A DNA stretch of 64,000 nt from Sarcomyxa edulis (GCA_009761415.1 QUOL01000006.1:310001-374000), one strand, 5' to 3'. Numbered from the stretch's first letter, positions 46,768 through 58,008 are shown. Notes: generated from the letters alone by a model not told the origin. A program made the numbers and translations.

Positions 46768-47208
46768 TTACTGTTTCTTCGTCCTGAGAAACCAGAAAAG
46801 TCAGCGAGAAGCAACACATATAGAAACGCGGAGACGCACTTGTAAGTGAACCTCTGCTTCGTATGCGAGAACTCTCCCAGTTTATGCCCCACCATATCCT
46901 GAGTCACTAAAATCGGAAGGTATTCTTTTCCATTGTGCACCATGAATCGAATGCTACGCACGGTAAGCACATCAGGAACACAACCACAGACACGACGACT
47001 CACCCAACAAAATTAGGCAAGATGGTACATGCCCTTGCGTGCGTTTTAATGGCGGTATTCGTCGCCAACGCCTCTTTGAGGTTCGGGAACGCGACGAAAT
47101 AGGGACCTATGTGACTCAGTCAGTCTATACATGACCTAGTTTTTTCCTGCTTTGCTCTCTACCTTTCCACGCAGAACGTCCTTTCTGAAGTAGTAGTGTT
47201 GGCCGCAT
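46768..47208 (-). CDS. RSM19: Mitochondrial small-subunit ribosomal protein uS19m (Rsm19-like)
   Basis: The start is ATG 47208 ([15 protein letters not shown]). Exon 2 reads [35 protein letters not shown]. Exon 3 reads [39 protein letters not shown] tiny last exon gives TKKQ with stop at 46768. The [24 protein letters not shown] block is the ribosomal protein S19 signature. About 92 residues matches yeast mitochondrial Rsm19, and the Arg/Lys-rich start fits import into mitochondria. It binds 16S-type rRNA in the small-subunit head (family knowledge). Intron removal at about 46.77-46.83, 46.96-47.01 and 47.11-47.16 kb keeps the frame. It shares a 255-bp divergent promoter region with the membrane protein gene starting at 47464. 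Confidence 0.9.
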
Positions 47209-47463
47209 GCAGGGGGTATCGGGGACAGACGGTTCAAGACAAGTTATAGTGGGGTACAATTTGGCACAAAATTGCAAATTGTGACTAGATTTGTGACGAA
47301 AATGTCTACATTTGGCATCAAAGTTAATCAAGCACCCGAGCCGAAGTGTGCCGAATCGTCGATTTCTGCTTTCGATCCTCACATGTTTCCCTTATAATTA
47401 GTTCATCGTCGTGCTTTTCTTGTTTTCTCTTGTACAGTATCTCACGAACATCCAGCTAATGCC

Positions 47464-48417
47464 ATGCACGCCGACCTAATTTTCCAAAGGGCCACGACAA
47501 CCTCCGACGTTCAATTAGACGCGAGCACCACCTCCGATGCTACATCAAGTACAAACGATACACCTTTCTTCTCGTCTCCTGCTTCCAGCGGATCTACGAA
47601 TCCTCAGTCTAGTACCTCGAAAGTAAGTGACCACCGTCGCATTTTCAGCGCCTCGGAATTTTGACGGGATGTTGACTTGCAAAGATGGTACTCGAGTGGG
47701 TATTCCTCGTCGTAGTACTTCTGGTCATCGGAATGATTGTAGCCTGGAGGTGAGCATCTCAACTACCTGTTCAACTTCATCTCATTGACACTAAAACCTA
47801 TTTTATCCATAAGATTTGTCCAACTCCGGCGCACGAACATACCCCTATCTCGTTTCTTTTGCACTCCCCGTTCACGATCATCCAGCTCTCTCTCCCGATA
47901 CAACACTAGATCCAGCACAATACGTACCCTACCACGAACAACTGGACTCCCTCTCCCCCTTCCCGCCTCCAGGGATAATCAAGATTACTACTACCCGTAC
48001 TACCCCGAGCTGCCCGCCCTACCTCCAGCGCATCATCGTCCACGAATTCGGACTAGAGCGGCCGATATAGGTGTAGGAGGCAGGCGTCTTGGTGGAGAAG
48101 GTATTGTCAATGACTATGATGGATTAATGGACGACAAGGATATCTTGCCTGCGTATGATACTGCCGGTGGCCCACCGAAATATATCGATCTGGAGATGCA
48201 GGCTCGGTTATTCGGTATCGGGACTATGGCTGCGCCCATCGAAACGGATAGACCACCGTCATTTCACGATGGGTCGGAGCATCACGAGGGAGTGACAGGA
48301 GGGGAACAAGGGGAAGGAGAGTACGCCTCAGAAGCAACATCATCCTCCGATCACACTCTTGTCATTCACAATTCAGCTGGTACTGATCCATCTCATCTTC
48401 ACGGACATGCTATGTGA
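47464..48417 (+). CDS. Single-pass membrane protein with PPxY-type cytosolic motifs
   Basis: The start is ATG 47464. Exon 1 is a Ser/Thr-rich ectodomain (TSDATSSTNDTPFFSSPASS) without an obvious cleaved signal. Exon 2 supplies one transmembrane helix (WVFLVVVLLVIGMIVAW, about 47.70-47.75 kb). Exon 3 (47815-48417) is a cytosolic tail with a basic Arg/Ser start, a Tyr/Pro-rich patch (DNQDYYYPYYPELPALPP), LPAYD and GGPPKYIDLEM, ending in an acidic Ser-rich stretch. Stop 48417. About 280 residues. The LPAY and PPKY elements are of the PY class bound by WW domains of Rsp5/NEDD4 ubiquitin ligases. A sorting-adaptor or wall-sensor role is inferred. No family name is recognised, though this layout is common in basidiomycetes. 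Confidence 0.75.
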
Positions 48418-48956
48418 CCATATCATGTTCGTCATTCTGTATTCTCGCGATTTCTACTTACCGTTCAACATGATATATTCTTACTCACGTCATCTTCATT
48501 CTATACATGTTACTGTTTTTGTATCGATCTTCTCGTGTCCATCTACATCTGTATCCACTATGCTCTTATTTCACTACTCGAATCGTGCCCTAGGATGCTC
48601 ATCTTCGTTGGACAAATCAGCCCCGAAACTAAACCGGACACTAGCTTGGCAGTGACGGCGAACGATCAACAAATCACTCCAGTGGTGCACAACTTTAATC
48701 TTGAATCAGTCTGTGCTTTATCTACAATTCGAGCTCCCCACTACTTACTAGCATGTAAGTCCCAAATTCTAGCCCGCGGAATAGACGAACCCTTTGTCAA
48801 CTTCTCTATCTGAAACAGAGTCTGCCTCATCAAAACCCCCAATACTGCAGAGTTCCTCCACCGACACTAGAGTTTTTTTCTAGAATTATGAGTTCCAATC
48901 CCTCCTTCTGAAACCTCGAGCAGCCTCATTAGTTCATTGGTCGTCCTCCCCTCGAG
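48418..48956. other. Convergent intergenic region
   Basis: This is the 3' flank of the membrane protein gene (plus) and of the decayed F-box copy C (minus). Overlapping short plus-strand frames (48359-48655, 48535-48813) have no motifs. Nothing else is seen. Confidence 0.5.
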
Positions 48957-50389
48957 CTATAAATATGCAGAGATTAATCGTTGCGGCGGCTTACCCGGGA
49001 TATCATCCTGTGTATCGTCGGGGCACCAGCGTGACTCTATCACATCCACAAAGGTCCCCTCGAAGTTGTGTTTAGGGGGATCTCCGCAAAATTGAAATTC
49101 CTGGAGCAAAGGCAGGACCAGCCACCTTGCGTCGTAGACCAGCGCCCTGCGTATGCTCGAGTGACAATCGGGATCTGTATCGGTCTCGAACGACAAGAGG
49201 GATGGCATGCGTCGTAAAATATCTCTGGCCAGCGCGACACTCTCTATATCCAGGCGGCTGATGATAAACCTTACTCAGTCAAAGCCCGAGCGCTCATGCA
49301 TCTTTCTGAACGCGACGTGGGGAAGATAACTCACCATGACGAAGTCGAGTCTAAACTCCTGGAGCACAGGAAGGGTAATGTGGTCGAAGAACTCGGGTCA
49401 GATCTTTGCGTCCGAATTCCAGCAGATTAATTCCAGACGACGCAATTTGGGAAGAGTGGTCATGGGGAAGGCAGGTTCGAGGCAAGTGTCGCCGTCGGAG
49501 TTGCCTCTATATCGGACTTCAAGCGTAAAGTCCTCGAGAAGAACAAGCTCGTGTATGAAAAGGGACATGTCCAGAGGCAATCGGACGTATTGGAGGTGGA
49601 GGTCTGTTAATTGAGACCAGGGCATGCGCAACGTGATTAGATTGAATGAAGCACCAGAGTGTCTGACCTGACGGAGAAAGGCAGCATATTCAAATGCAGT
49701 ATCAAGACATCTCAGGGCCATGGTCAGAGCCCTCGTCCGGAAAGTAGACCCACATTTCGAGCTCTAAGGTCTCCAGGTGAGCTGCGAAAGCGGATGATCT
49801 ATTGATCAACGACGTATAGCGAGGTACAGATAGTTTCCAGCAACTCAGGCGCTGTAATGCCACAGCGCGAGAGTGAACGAGGTCGGTAATTTGACTGGTG
49901 ATGCATTTTCCTACAAGATAGGGAGAGAGGCTGTGACTTGGCTTGTCGAAACCATGTATCAAGCAATGCGGGTGTGAGATCGGCGTGGTGCTCTGTCCGT
50001 GGGTCAACACAAATGTCGGTCCATAGGCAGGGAATTCCTGCAGAAACAGCTCGCCAATACGAGAAGACATGAGATGCTAATAATGCAGGAGCATCACCTG
50101 CAGAAACGGTGTTAATATGGATGTAGTCCAGTGGAGGCGGTTTCAGGTGAATGAAACCCTCCCCCAAGATTTCTGGTGGGATACGGCGGATAGGAGCATC
50201 GATAGCGTTACAGAGCTTGACTCTGTCGTGTGAAAATGGCATCTGCTTCGAATCGGCTTTTTCCGTTGTGTCAAAGATCTGGGCAACTAAACGGGAGATG
50301 ATATATTCGAGCTGGTAACGCTCAGCGTTGGTAGGAACATAGGTGTACGTTCGTGCGAGGTAGTCAATGCGGGAATTCCAGGCAATTTT
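48957..50389 (-). pseudogene. Decayed F-box protein gene (copy C, inverted)
   Basis: On the minus strand the sequence follows the intact copy B: IDYLARTYTYVPTNAERYQL, then AIDAPIRRIPPEILGEGFIH (F-box core), HVFSYWRAVSAGIPCLWTDI, and a frameshift near 49.92 kb. It continues VHSRAVALQRLSCWKLSVPR, then a stop. Next come RMPWSQLTDLHLQYVRLPLD with a frameshift near 49.40 kb, IRRALVYDARWLVLPLLQEF, and IESRWCPDDTQDDIPGKPPQ, ending prematurely ISAYL with stop 48957. Part of the region around 49.25-49.40 kb also lacks a frame. Several breaks mean it is not functional. The phrase DDTQDDIxGKPPQRLxSAYL is shared with decayed copy A but not with copy B, so A and C are sisters. A splice acceptor (TTTATAG) abuts its 5' end at 50390. 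Confidence 0.82.
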
Positions 50390-50566
50390 CTATAAATGAC
50401 AATCAGTTCAATTACTAGTTAGTGCAAACACGCACGGGAGGTGAGTTACGGACTTGCCGAATTCGCGTCACGTTCCATCAGAAGTACATGAAAGTCTTGA
50501 GAGAGTGAAATATAGTCGAAGCGTAAGTTGCCACGAAATTTAATGCAGGTTTAGTGCGGTACTCAC

Positions 50567-50841
50567 CTTAGAGCCCTCCTTTCCTGCGTAGAACCCAGTA
50601 TTCCAGAGGGACGCGTAACGATCGACAGTCCTCGAGTCTACGTCGCCCGCATCCATGTCCCAACACATCTCTCGACATATGGCTTTACGGCCCCTCGATA
50701 GACCCCGTCCGTCATTCCAGGTCCACTTTTCCGTCCAAACGGCTCGGCAAAACTCTAGCGTGCAACACTCATACCAATTGTCGTGCGTACGCGGTTCTTC
50801 TTCACCTTTCAGCTGAGACGCGTCGGCATCCCATTCTTTGC
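50567..50841 (-). CDS. Unassigned open exon upstream of F-box relic C
   Basis: About 91 codons stay open on the minus strand between an AG acceptor (before 50841) and an ideal GTGAGT donor (50566). The peptide is Trp/Cys/Arg/Asp-rich (NWYECCTLEFCRAVWTEKWT, CREMCWDMDAGDVDSRTVDR, LWNTGFYAGKEGS). There is no ATG at its start, so it is an internal exon or a relic. Splicing from its donor to the acceptor at 50390 would join it to F-box relic C. The composition, with six cysteines and seven tryptophans, is unlike chance ORFs. No family is recognised; the partner exons upstream were not found. Confidence 0.4.
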
Positions 50842-52466
50842 CTCACCCTCGGCATTGATTGTGTATCAACTGCGTGGCTCTTCCATATTCTTGTTTATCT
50901 GCGACGCGAATCTGTGCTCTGACAGATGAGTTGATTTTGTTTGCATTTTGGAGTTCTGACGTTGTGTTCAACATGTTCACTTTGTTCATTTTTCCACAAG
51001 GACAGCCCCGGGTTTGGCAGGACCTTCTGAGCCAAATACTACTTTGCCGAACCGCCGGCTCGATCTCAAGACTTTGCGTTGCTTTTCAGACAACGACATC
51101 GACATCGACCGTTGACGTTACTGCAAGACTAAGCAAGACCATCGGAAATGCTACTTTGAAATTTGTCGTATGTTCCCATCCGACAGTAAACCAGAAACAT
51201 ATCACGTCAAACCCACGAGAAAATCGCGTTTTCAGCCCCGAAAGCAGTCGACTTGCAAGCGCGTTGTTCTCTCCCCAAAATGTGCCTAAGTCTAGGATCT
51301 AATGTCCTCACGCAAAGTAGTCATTGAAGCTTCTAGCAGTATGCTTGGCATCTGCATACTTGGCCAGTCGCTTGAGATAGCACTCTCGATATTTGATACT
51401 GATACTATATGTTCGACTTTTGTGACGTGCACTATTGGTCGTCAACGGTTTGGACAAATTGAAAAATTCTTCCACATTTTCTTCGTGTCAGAAGGTAATG
51501 GTGTTTGTAGTGGTGGGAGTTCTGTTTTCGATTTGACGGTGCGCCCCCTATCATGGAAACCTGTAACAAAATCGTTGATACACTGAAATCTTGACTGGCT
51601 AACTTTTTACGTCGAATGAACAATCGATGTGACAACTCGCCTCAATAACACATCCTGCCGAATCAATTCCGACGCCCCAAGAATACATCTCCAGAAAAAC
51701 CCCCGATTTATACGGCAACCCCGTGGATCATATGTATTCCCTGCATGCGAGTGCATGGCAAGTGCATGGTTAAAGCATCTAGTCGCATACTCCGAAAGAA
51801 CGAGGGCGCAGTATGTGCTGGCAGGTGAGCTGTGGGCCGGTTGGTCGTTCTTGCTCGTGAATGAACCTGCGTGAACGCGTCCCAAGGAGATTATGAAGAC
51901 GCGAGGAATTGTTAGGGGCGACATGTGGTTTCATCGGACATATTACCGCGCGGATGGTCTAACCCAAACCCTCGAGTTGCAATTCAAACGGAAATTCCTT
52001 TCACTTCGAGTCAAGTGCACGGACCAGTGTTGGCAAGGCCAGTGGAAGGCCACGGACCGGTATGAGTAATTTAAGACCTCCGATTTGCCTCCGATGCAAC
52101 CGCGATCATGATTGATCGAAATCTAGCGTTGTTTGTCGGACTCGTCAACGATAAACAGAGGTTAAAAATCCGAGACTCTGACCACGATGTCAGATTGTTC
52201 CTGTCCCCAGGACCGTAACGCAAATCCTCCTACTTGTGTCTTACTTCTTCTTCGCCACCTTTTCTGCCTCGAAAGCAACTCGAAAGCCGCGCACTTCATG
52301 TGGACACCCGGAAAGGATCGGTATAGGCGATTAACTGATACATCGCCAGTCGCGGTACAATATACGTCCACAGTAAAGTGAGTGTTCAGTAGGCGAGTCG
52401 TATAATATCAGCTAATTGGTCCTCAGGCCCTAGAAGAAAGTTGAGAAGCCGTTTTGGACATCTATC
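50842..52466. other. Gene-poor stretch
   Basis: Overlapping frames on both strands (for example 51302-51586 plus, 51607-51924 minus) have ATG starts but no motifs, splice context or composition that I would call coding. Upstream of the next gene it should carry that gene's promoter. Confidence 0.4.
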
Positions 52467-52469
52467 ATG

Positions 52470-52479
52470 GTATATATAA
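52470..52479 (+). promoter_or_regulatory. TATA box (or donor region) before the second intact F-box gene
   Basis: TATATATAAG is a canonical TATA element about 45-55 nt before the coding frame begins. The same letters also follow an ATG (52467-52469) as GTATAT, so an alternative reading is a start-codon exon followed by a 52-nt intron. Only transcript data can choose. Confidence 0.45.
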
Positions 52480-52524
52480 GCACTGAATCAGACCGTATCA
52501 ATACACTGACCATGTCTGTAGGCA

Positions 52525-54015
52525 GTGTCAAACAACACCAGTAGTCCGGTTCTCAAAAACATTCTCTCGGAACTCCGAACCCAGATAGAGCACTTTGAAC
52601 TTACAAAGTCCAATCTATTATGCCAGGTCGAGGACATCGATATGTCACTGAAACGCACACAATCCAAATACGCAGGCCTCGTCAATATGACGGCACCTAT
52701 ATCTTCCCTTCCCAACGAGATTTTACGCCTCATATTCGAAGCCGGTGAAGCCATGTCCCTCGATACAGCGGATGGCGAGCCACGTTTCGAGATGGTCGTT
52801 TCGCACGTTTGCAGCTGCTTTCGCGCTGTCAGCTTGCAGACGCCAATGCTCTGGACCATTATAGAGGCGTCCCCGATCCAACCCATCGAACTCATCGAAG
52901 CGTACTTGCTGAGGTCCAAAGCATGCCCTCTTGACATACGACTTGATTTTTATGGGGATTTTGAAGACGAATACAGTGACGGCGAATCACGAGAGCAAGG
53001 CTCCCACTTGGAATCTGTTCTATCCCTTCTGCTGCCTCACTCTGATCGCTGGAAACGCGTGTTTGTCCAGTCAGCACACGAGAATACGTTCCACATCATC
53101 GCACGCCATTTCCAATCGCTTGCAGTTCCCTCTCTCGAACACTATTCAGTCTCCATTGCTGACGGGTGTTCTGAAGATTCTGAATTTTCCGCTCCCGTTT
53201 TCTCGGGCGGTTCCCCTTTACTCTCCATCCTTCGTCTCGGAGGCGGTAGTTTGCACTGCAGTTGGCCTTCGTTCGCTAGCGTCACTGCACTCCATCTGCA
53301 TGATGTCGTAGAAGGACAAACCATCACGTATCGTCAATTCGTCGATATGATGGCTGCTGCACCCTTCTTGAAGAGTCTCTCGATCTATAGAGGCGTCGTC
53401 GGATGGCCTGGCACAAATCCTGAGCCCGTCACCCTTCCCTATCTCGAAACTCTCCGTCTTCACGGTCCCAATCGATGGTTCTCAGAATTATTTTTGACCA
53501 TCAAAGCCCCCCGACTCAACTCCCTATCGTTGACCAATATCAGAGCAAGCGAGCTTGAACGTTTCTTCGACACGGCATCCACGATGCCTCCAGATACACT
53601 CATATTTCCCGACCTCGAATCCCTCACTATACGGGCAATCAATTTCTTGGACGACGAATACGTCAAAATAGCCCAATTCTTTCCCAATATTACGACACTC
53701 GAATTATATTCTTCGTTCCTCGGCAATAGCTCATCGCAAGTTTCAGCATGGCCTACACCCCCTTGGCCCGATATACAGACACTCAGGCTGAGGGGAAATT
53801 TCCTCGAGAAGGAAGTTCTGGACATGACAGCCGCCCGCGCATCGGTGGGCCATCCCATCAAGAAATTATGCTTCGACCAGGGTGTTCTCAACGGTGGTGG
53901 TGGTAAACTCAGTACAGAGGGATTGGAGTGGCTAAGATCGCATGTGGAACTCGAGGGTATCAGGGCGCCACCTCTCAATGATTGGGAAAAGATCTACGAG
54001 TATGACCCGTTTTGA
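52525..54015 (+). CDS. F-box protein with leucine-rich-like repeats (copy D, unrelated subfamily)
   Basis: The open frame runs from 52525 to stop 54015, about 496 codons. Residues about 5-50 form a coiled-coil-like helix (LRTQIEHFELTKSNLLCQVE). The F-box core follows: APISSLPNEILRLIFEAGEA and SHVCSCFRAVSLQTPMLWTI. A series of leucine-rich-like segments comes next (LPYLETLRLHGPNRWFSELF, FPDLESLTIRAINFLDDEYV), with a short end DWEKIYEYDPF. It should act as an SCF substrate receptor with Skp1. It has little resemblance to copies A-C beyond the F-box. The frame has no ATG: an in-frame TAG (52519-52521) precedes it, and the nearby ATG at 52512 is in another frame. Either ATG 52467 is spliced to 52522 (giving MAVSNNTSS), or a 13-bp imperfect duplication has shifted the start. 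Confidence 0.82.
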   Translation: MSNNTSSPVLKNILSELRTQIEHFELTKSNLLCQVEDIDMSLKRTQSKYAGLVNMTAPISSLPNEILRLIFEAGEAMSLDTADGEPRFEMVVSHVCSCFRAVSLQTPMLWTIIEASPIQPIELIEAYLLRSKACPLDIRLDFYGDFEDEYSDGESREQGSHLESVLSLLLPHSDRWKRVFVQSAHENTFHIIARHFQSLAVPSLEHYSVSIADGCSEDSEFSAPVFSGGSPLLSILRLGGGSLHCSWPSFASVTALHLHDVVEGQTITYRQFVDMMAAAPFLKSLSIYRGVVGWPGTNPEPVTLPYLETLRLHGPNRWFSELFLTIKAPRLNSLSLTNIRASELERFFDTASTMPPDTLIFPDLESLTIRAINFLDDEYVKIAQFFPNITTLELYSSFLGNSSSQVSAWPTPPWPDIQTLRLRGNFLEKEVLDMTAARASVGHPIKKLCFDQGVLNGGGGKLSTEGLEWLRSHVELEGIRAPPLNDWEKIYEYDPF

Positions 54016-54966
54016 GCCAAGAGACGAATGCGTCATCTCACACGTCTTGTCACCTTCCTACCCGCTGCGCCTCGCCAAGACGATCTATCGTGCTAGGTCC
54101 CCAACGGAATTCAACCTGAGGTTGGGTTGTATACGTATGCCGCGCCACCGAGTTATAGTTTTATTGGTTCCCTCTGAACTACATCATCGCCATTTGGGGT
54201 CGGCTCCTCGTCCACTCTTCTCCTCGTTGCATTTGCGTATAGAGTCTTAATCTACAGTCAGTCGTATCTCTCTTCGTACTCTGTATAATTCACAAGCTCA
54301 CTCTTTTATGCAGGTCATCATTATTCGTATAGAAATGTATTCAATCTCTCTCTCTAGAATGTATTTTTTACGCAAAACCATCTACGCGAGCGTACCATCA
54401 GCGTCTCAGTCATTTTTGATCTCCCCATGATACAACTCCCCCTTTGGGTCCTGGCCAGTCTTTCTGCTTTCTTTCGCGTCGCTGGCTATAGCCTCTGACA
54501 TCTGTAGCAAGTCTGCAAGCTCATTTTGCATCCTGCAGAAATCTTTGTGCACGAAGTGTCCGATCACTACTTTTTCTGATGGGTATCACGAGGTCATCAT
54601 CAAGAGAAAGGCGCGCTCTTTTTTTGTCTCTCTCATCAGCTCTCAGATTCCCATCACAATATATCGGGCGCATCGGACTTCTGGTCACTGCCTCAAGAAG
54701 CTGATCTATACAGCTTTGGACTGCGGACGCCTCTTGCACCTTGCAGTACTTTTCTATTCAAGTTCCGTTTCGCACGCTGCCCAGTCTTCTTGCAATGTAT
54801 ATGGACTTCGAGCGACGCGTGATTCTTTCCTTGCGGAAATGACATACCTATTTTCTGATTTCGCCCTTAGCTATTTCCCGCTATATGCAGATTTTATGGC
54901 ATGACCTTATAACTACTACCTTTTCAGTGATATCCCTCTTCCCCTTCCACTACCCCTACCATCGGG
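54016..54966. other. Intergenic, no supported gene
   Basis: This is the 3' flank of the F-box gene and upstream region of the DUF6535 gene. A 119-codon plus-strand frame at 54545-54904 is not supported by motif or splice context. Pyrimidine-rich sequence just before 54967 fits a fungal core promoter or leader. Confidence 0.5.
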
Positions 54967-57733
54967 ATGTCTGACAACGAATCTGATGTGGGCGCCTGCA
55001 GTCCAGCAGAGGAGCGTCGATATCAGGATCTGATCGAAATGTGAGTAATCCTTCACAATAAACCTGATTGAAAATAATCAATCGAGATTTTAGCATGAAA
55101 AACCTCGTTGAACATGTAGAGCTTCAAACCACTCTCATTCGTCGCGCTATTGATCAACAGTCCGCCGCCAGTATGTCCTGGCACTGTTCATTGTTCGTAT
55201 TTTAGTAGGCAATGACACGCATTCCGATAGTTGACTCGCAGACTACTCTGCTGCGTCAAATAAATGATCGACAAGCAGTTACTGGTGCGTTCTGCGCACG
55301 ATCGATTACAGACGACTGACGAGTAAGATGCATATAGATACTCTGCGACAGCCCATCCTCCCGGTTCCAGCCCGCAGTGGCAGTGCATGGGGCCCTCTTC
55401 TCAGATCAGCGCTGGATCACATCGATCCAATGGTAGATAGATGGCGACAAAGTCTTGATGTGCTTCTCGTGTTTGTAGGTCTCTGCCTCCGCGTCCTTAT
55501 CCATCGCTGACTTCATCTGTCATCAAGCTTGGCCTTTTCTCGGCAATTGTTACTGCCTTCTTTGTCGATTCTGTCCAGAACCTGAGACAGGATGATCTCT
55601 TCCGGACAAACGAACTTCTTGCCAACCTTACCGAAGTCGTGATAATCCTCAGCGGTACTCCAGTGACGAGTCTCAATTTGGCATCGTCGGAACCATTTGT
55701 TCCAGACCCATCGAGTATTCGCGTCAACTTTTATTGGTCGCTCGCACTGGTGCTCAGCGTACGTTGTGGTCCGTGGTCTCTAATGGATGAATTCCCTAAC
55801 AATTACGTTCGCAAAACTCTAATAGATCTCCACTGCAGCGCTCGCAGTGGCTAGTAGAGCATTCCTTTCGATGATCACTCAATCCACTGGTAGTGCCTGT
55901 GAACGACTCGTAGACATACATTCTCGATCAGAACAGGCCAAGAGAATACTAGGGCCGGCTATCGAGACACTACCAGTCATCATCTTCTTTCCCGTCGCTC
56001 TTTTTCTTATCGGCCTCCTCGACAGCATCTTCTCAAGCGCAATACAGTTGTCTCAACCTCCCGGAATAATCCTTGCGGCAGCAGCAGCGTCGCTCGCTGT
56101 TATTCTCATAGTAGGCGCCATCATATCCTACTCCATGGTTCATGCATGCATGTACCCGACGACCTCGCCCTTTAGAACGACCATTTCCCAATTTCTTCGT
56201 TTATTCCTCTCACGAGTCTCTCATCTACGTCTGGAGCGTGTCTTCGAGCCTCCCTATGGAAGCTCACAAACCTTTAACGGAGACGACTCGTCCGAGATTT
56301 CCTACTCAATTCTTAGAACCGTCGTAGCTCATATCATCGACGTATGCATTTCTTTTCGTATACGGTGGCCATCTGACGGCGGTCCGTCAAATGATGATGT
56401 CAACGACCTGCAGCTTTTATCAATGGAAGAGCGCGTATATCATTCAGTCCTGCAGACTACACATGACGACGACGCGCTTGACGATGCTTCCGCAGCTCTA
56501 ATCTCTGTGTTCGATTCTAAGATATCAGGGTCAATATCTTCTACTATCTTGTTGTCAAGTCTGGAGGTCAAAACATTGGTTCATCTACTCTCTCCCGAAG
56601 CAAGTTATCGCAGCAATCTCAATGCTGCTCAGGCGATCATGAAGCTGGATGCTTTGACTGTCTTCGATTCAAGGTAAGTCTGTTTCTACTTTTCTATCAT
56701 AAGCCTAGATCTCATGCCTTGAACTAGTCTAGGGATCACTCTAGACACTTCTATCTGCGACCTTGCTGCGAGAGTTGGGCTTCTAGAAGCTCTCTCGAGT
56801 GCTACCCAGAGAGAATACACGCGATTCAACAGCACTCATCCTTGGGACTCTATTTTCACTCAGGCTATCGCACTACTTGTACATCCACACCGGCACTACT
56901 ATTCATCAGGCGGGTTTTCTCTGCTGTCAATGTTCACTTCGAACTATGTCCTCAGCCCGGATAGACTGTCTGATGCAGAGAGAAAGATTTGCGACATGAC
57001 TATCAACCACGCTTTCTCGACTCTTTTTGAGCGGCTTCAAGACTCGGGTGAGAAGGACGCTGAAGATCTGGACGCTGCCATTAGCGACTTGCTCGGTCCA
57101 CGAGATCCCAAATCCTTGGTCACTTCGTTCAATGTTGCCACATGTCTATGCCGTTGGTCTGGCTACAATATCTTCAGCAGAAAGAAGGTATCCGAGACCA
57201 TACGCAGACGCTTTGATGCGACCATCTTCCGATGGCTCTGGAGCAACAGCTCCCCGTCCAAATTCTCCGACGATATTCGCCAGCTGACGTTGGAGCTGTC
57301 GAAACAATTCTACAATGGCTGGTTGCATTCTAAGACATACGGTACCCTGCTATCGGAGCTCATCTTAATTCGTCACCACCAACCTCGCAGCCTTGACGAA
57401 AACCTCCTAGCTTTGCGTACATTCCAGACTCCCGCGTTTGGCATCTTCGATCTTGCAGGGCCAGTTTTGAAGGCAATTGCCTCCCTTACTGCTCAGAACC
57501 GATATCACTTGTCCCAGAAACTCGCTGAGGACCTTATTTCGACCTATAACTTCATTAGCTCATTGGACAGTTATAAGTGTACGATGCAAGCGGATCGGAG
57601 ATTGGCCGAGAGGGAGAAACAGAATATACTCACATCCTTTTGGGAGATATGGAAGAACGTCTGCGGTACGTGGTTGTTTGACACTGACTACGAACGTCCT
57701 CGATTGACTTGGAACTGGATCTTCAGGACCTGA
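54967..57733 (+). CDS. DUF6535-type multi-span membrane protein
   Basis: The start is ATG 54967 (MSDNESDVGACSPAEERRYQ). Small exons give helices (ELQTTLIRRAIDQQSAA; QTTLLRQINDRQAV). The DUF6535 core follows: LDHIDPMVDRWRQSLDVLLV joined by an intron to GLFSAIVTAFFVDSVQNL, then PDPSSIRVNFYWSLALVLS, ALAVASRAFLSM and two helices (IETLPVIIFFPVALFLIGLL; IILAAAAASLAVILIVGAII). The long C-terminal half (56.2-57.7 kb) is helical and soluble-looking, with no known domain. The domain and topology match a family abundant in Agaricomycetes, often next to F-box and NLR-like genes. Its role is unknown. The last intron is uncertain: an unspliced end gives stop 57733, while a GTACGT donor near 57.67 kb could extend it. 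Confidence 0.82.
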
Positions 57734-58008
57734 CTGTGTGGGATCGCGACCTGGCGGAGGGCTTATACTGGATTCTCAACGTCCAACGAGTACAGAATCA
57801 TGTTCCTGAGAGAATATTACTATGAGTAGAACTACAACGAATACAACACGACGAGGATTATATGTATAAATGTAAATTAGGGTGCCCGTCAATGAATCTT
57901 GATATCGAACCAAGATGATTGACCAAGGACTGCTGATATGTGTGGACGACTTTCACCCCGAGCTGTGACAGATAAATATAACAAAAAGACAAAACAAAGC
58001 CTGGTGGA

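Noticed and set aside
53460..53978. 172-codon minus-strand frame
   Set aside because: Antisense to F-box gene D; no motif.
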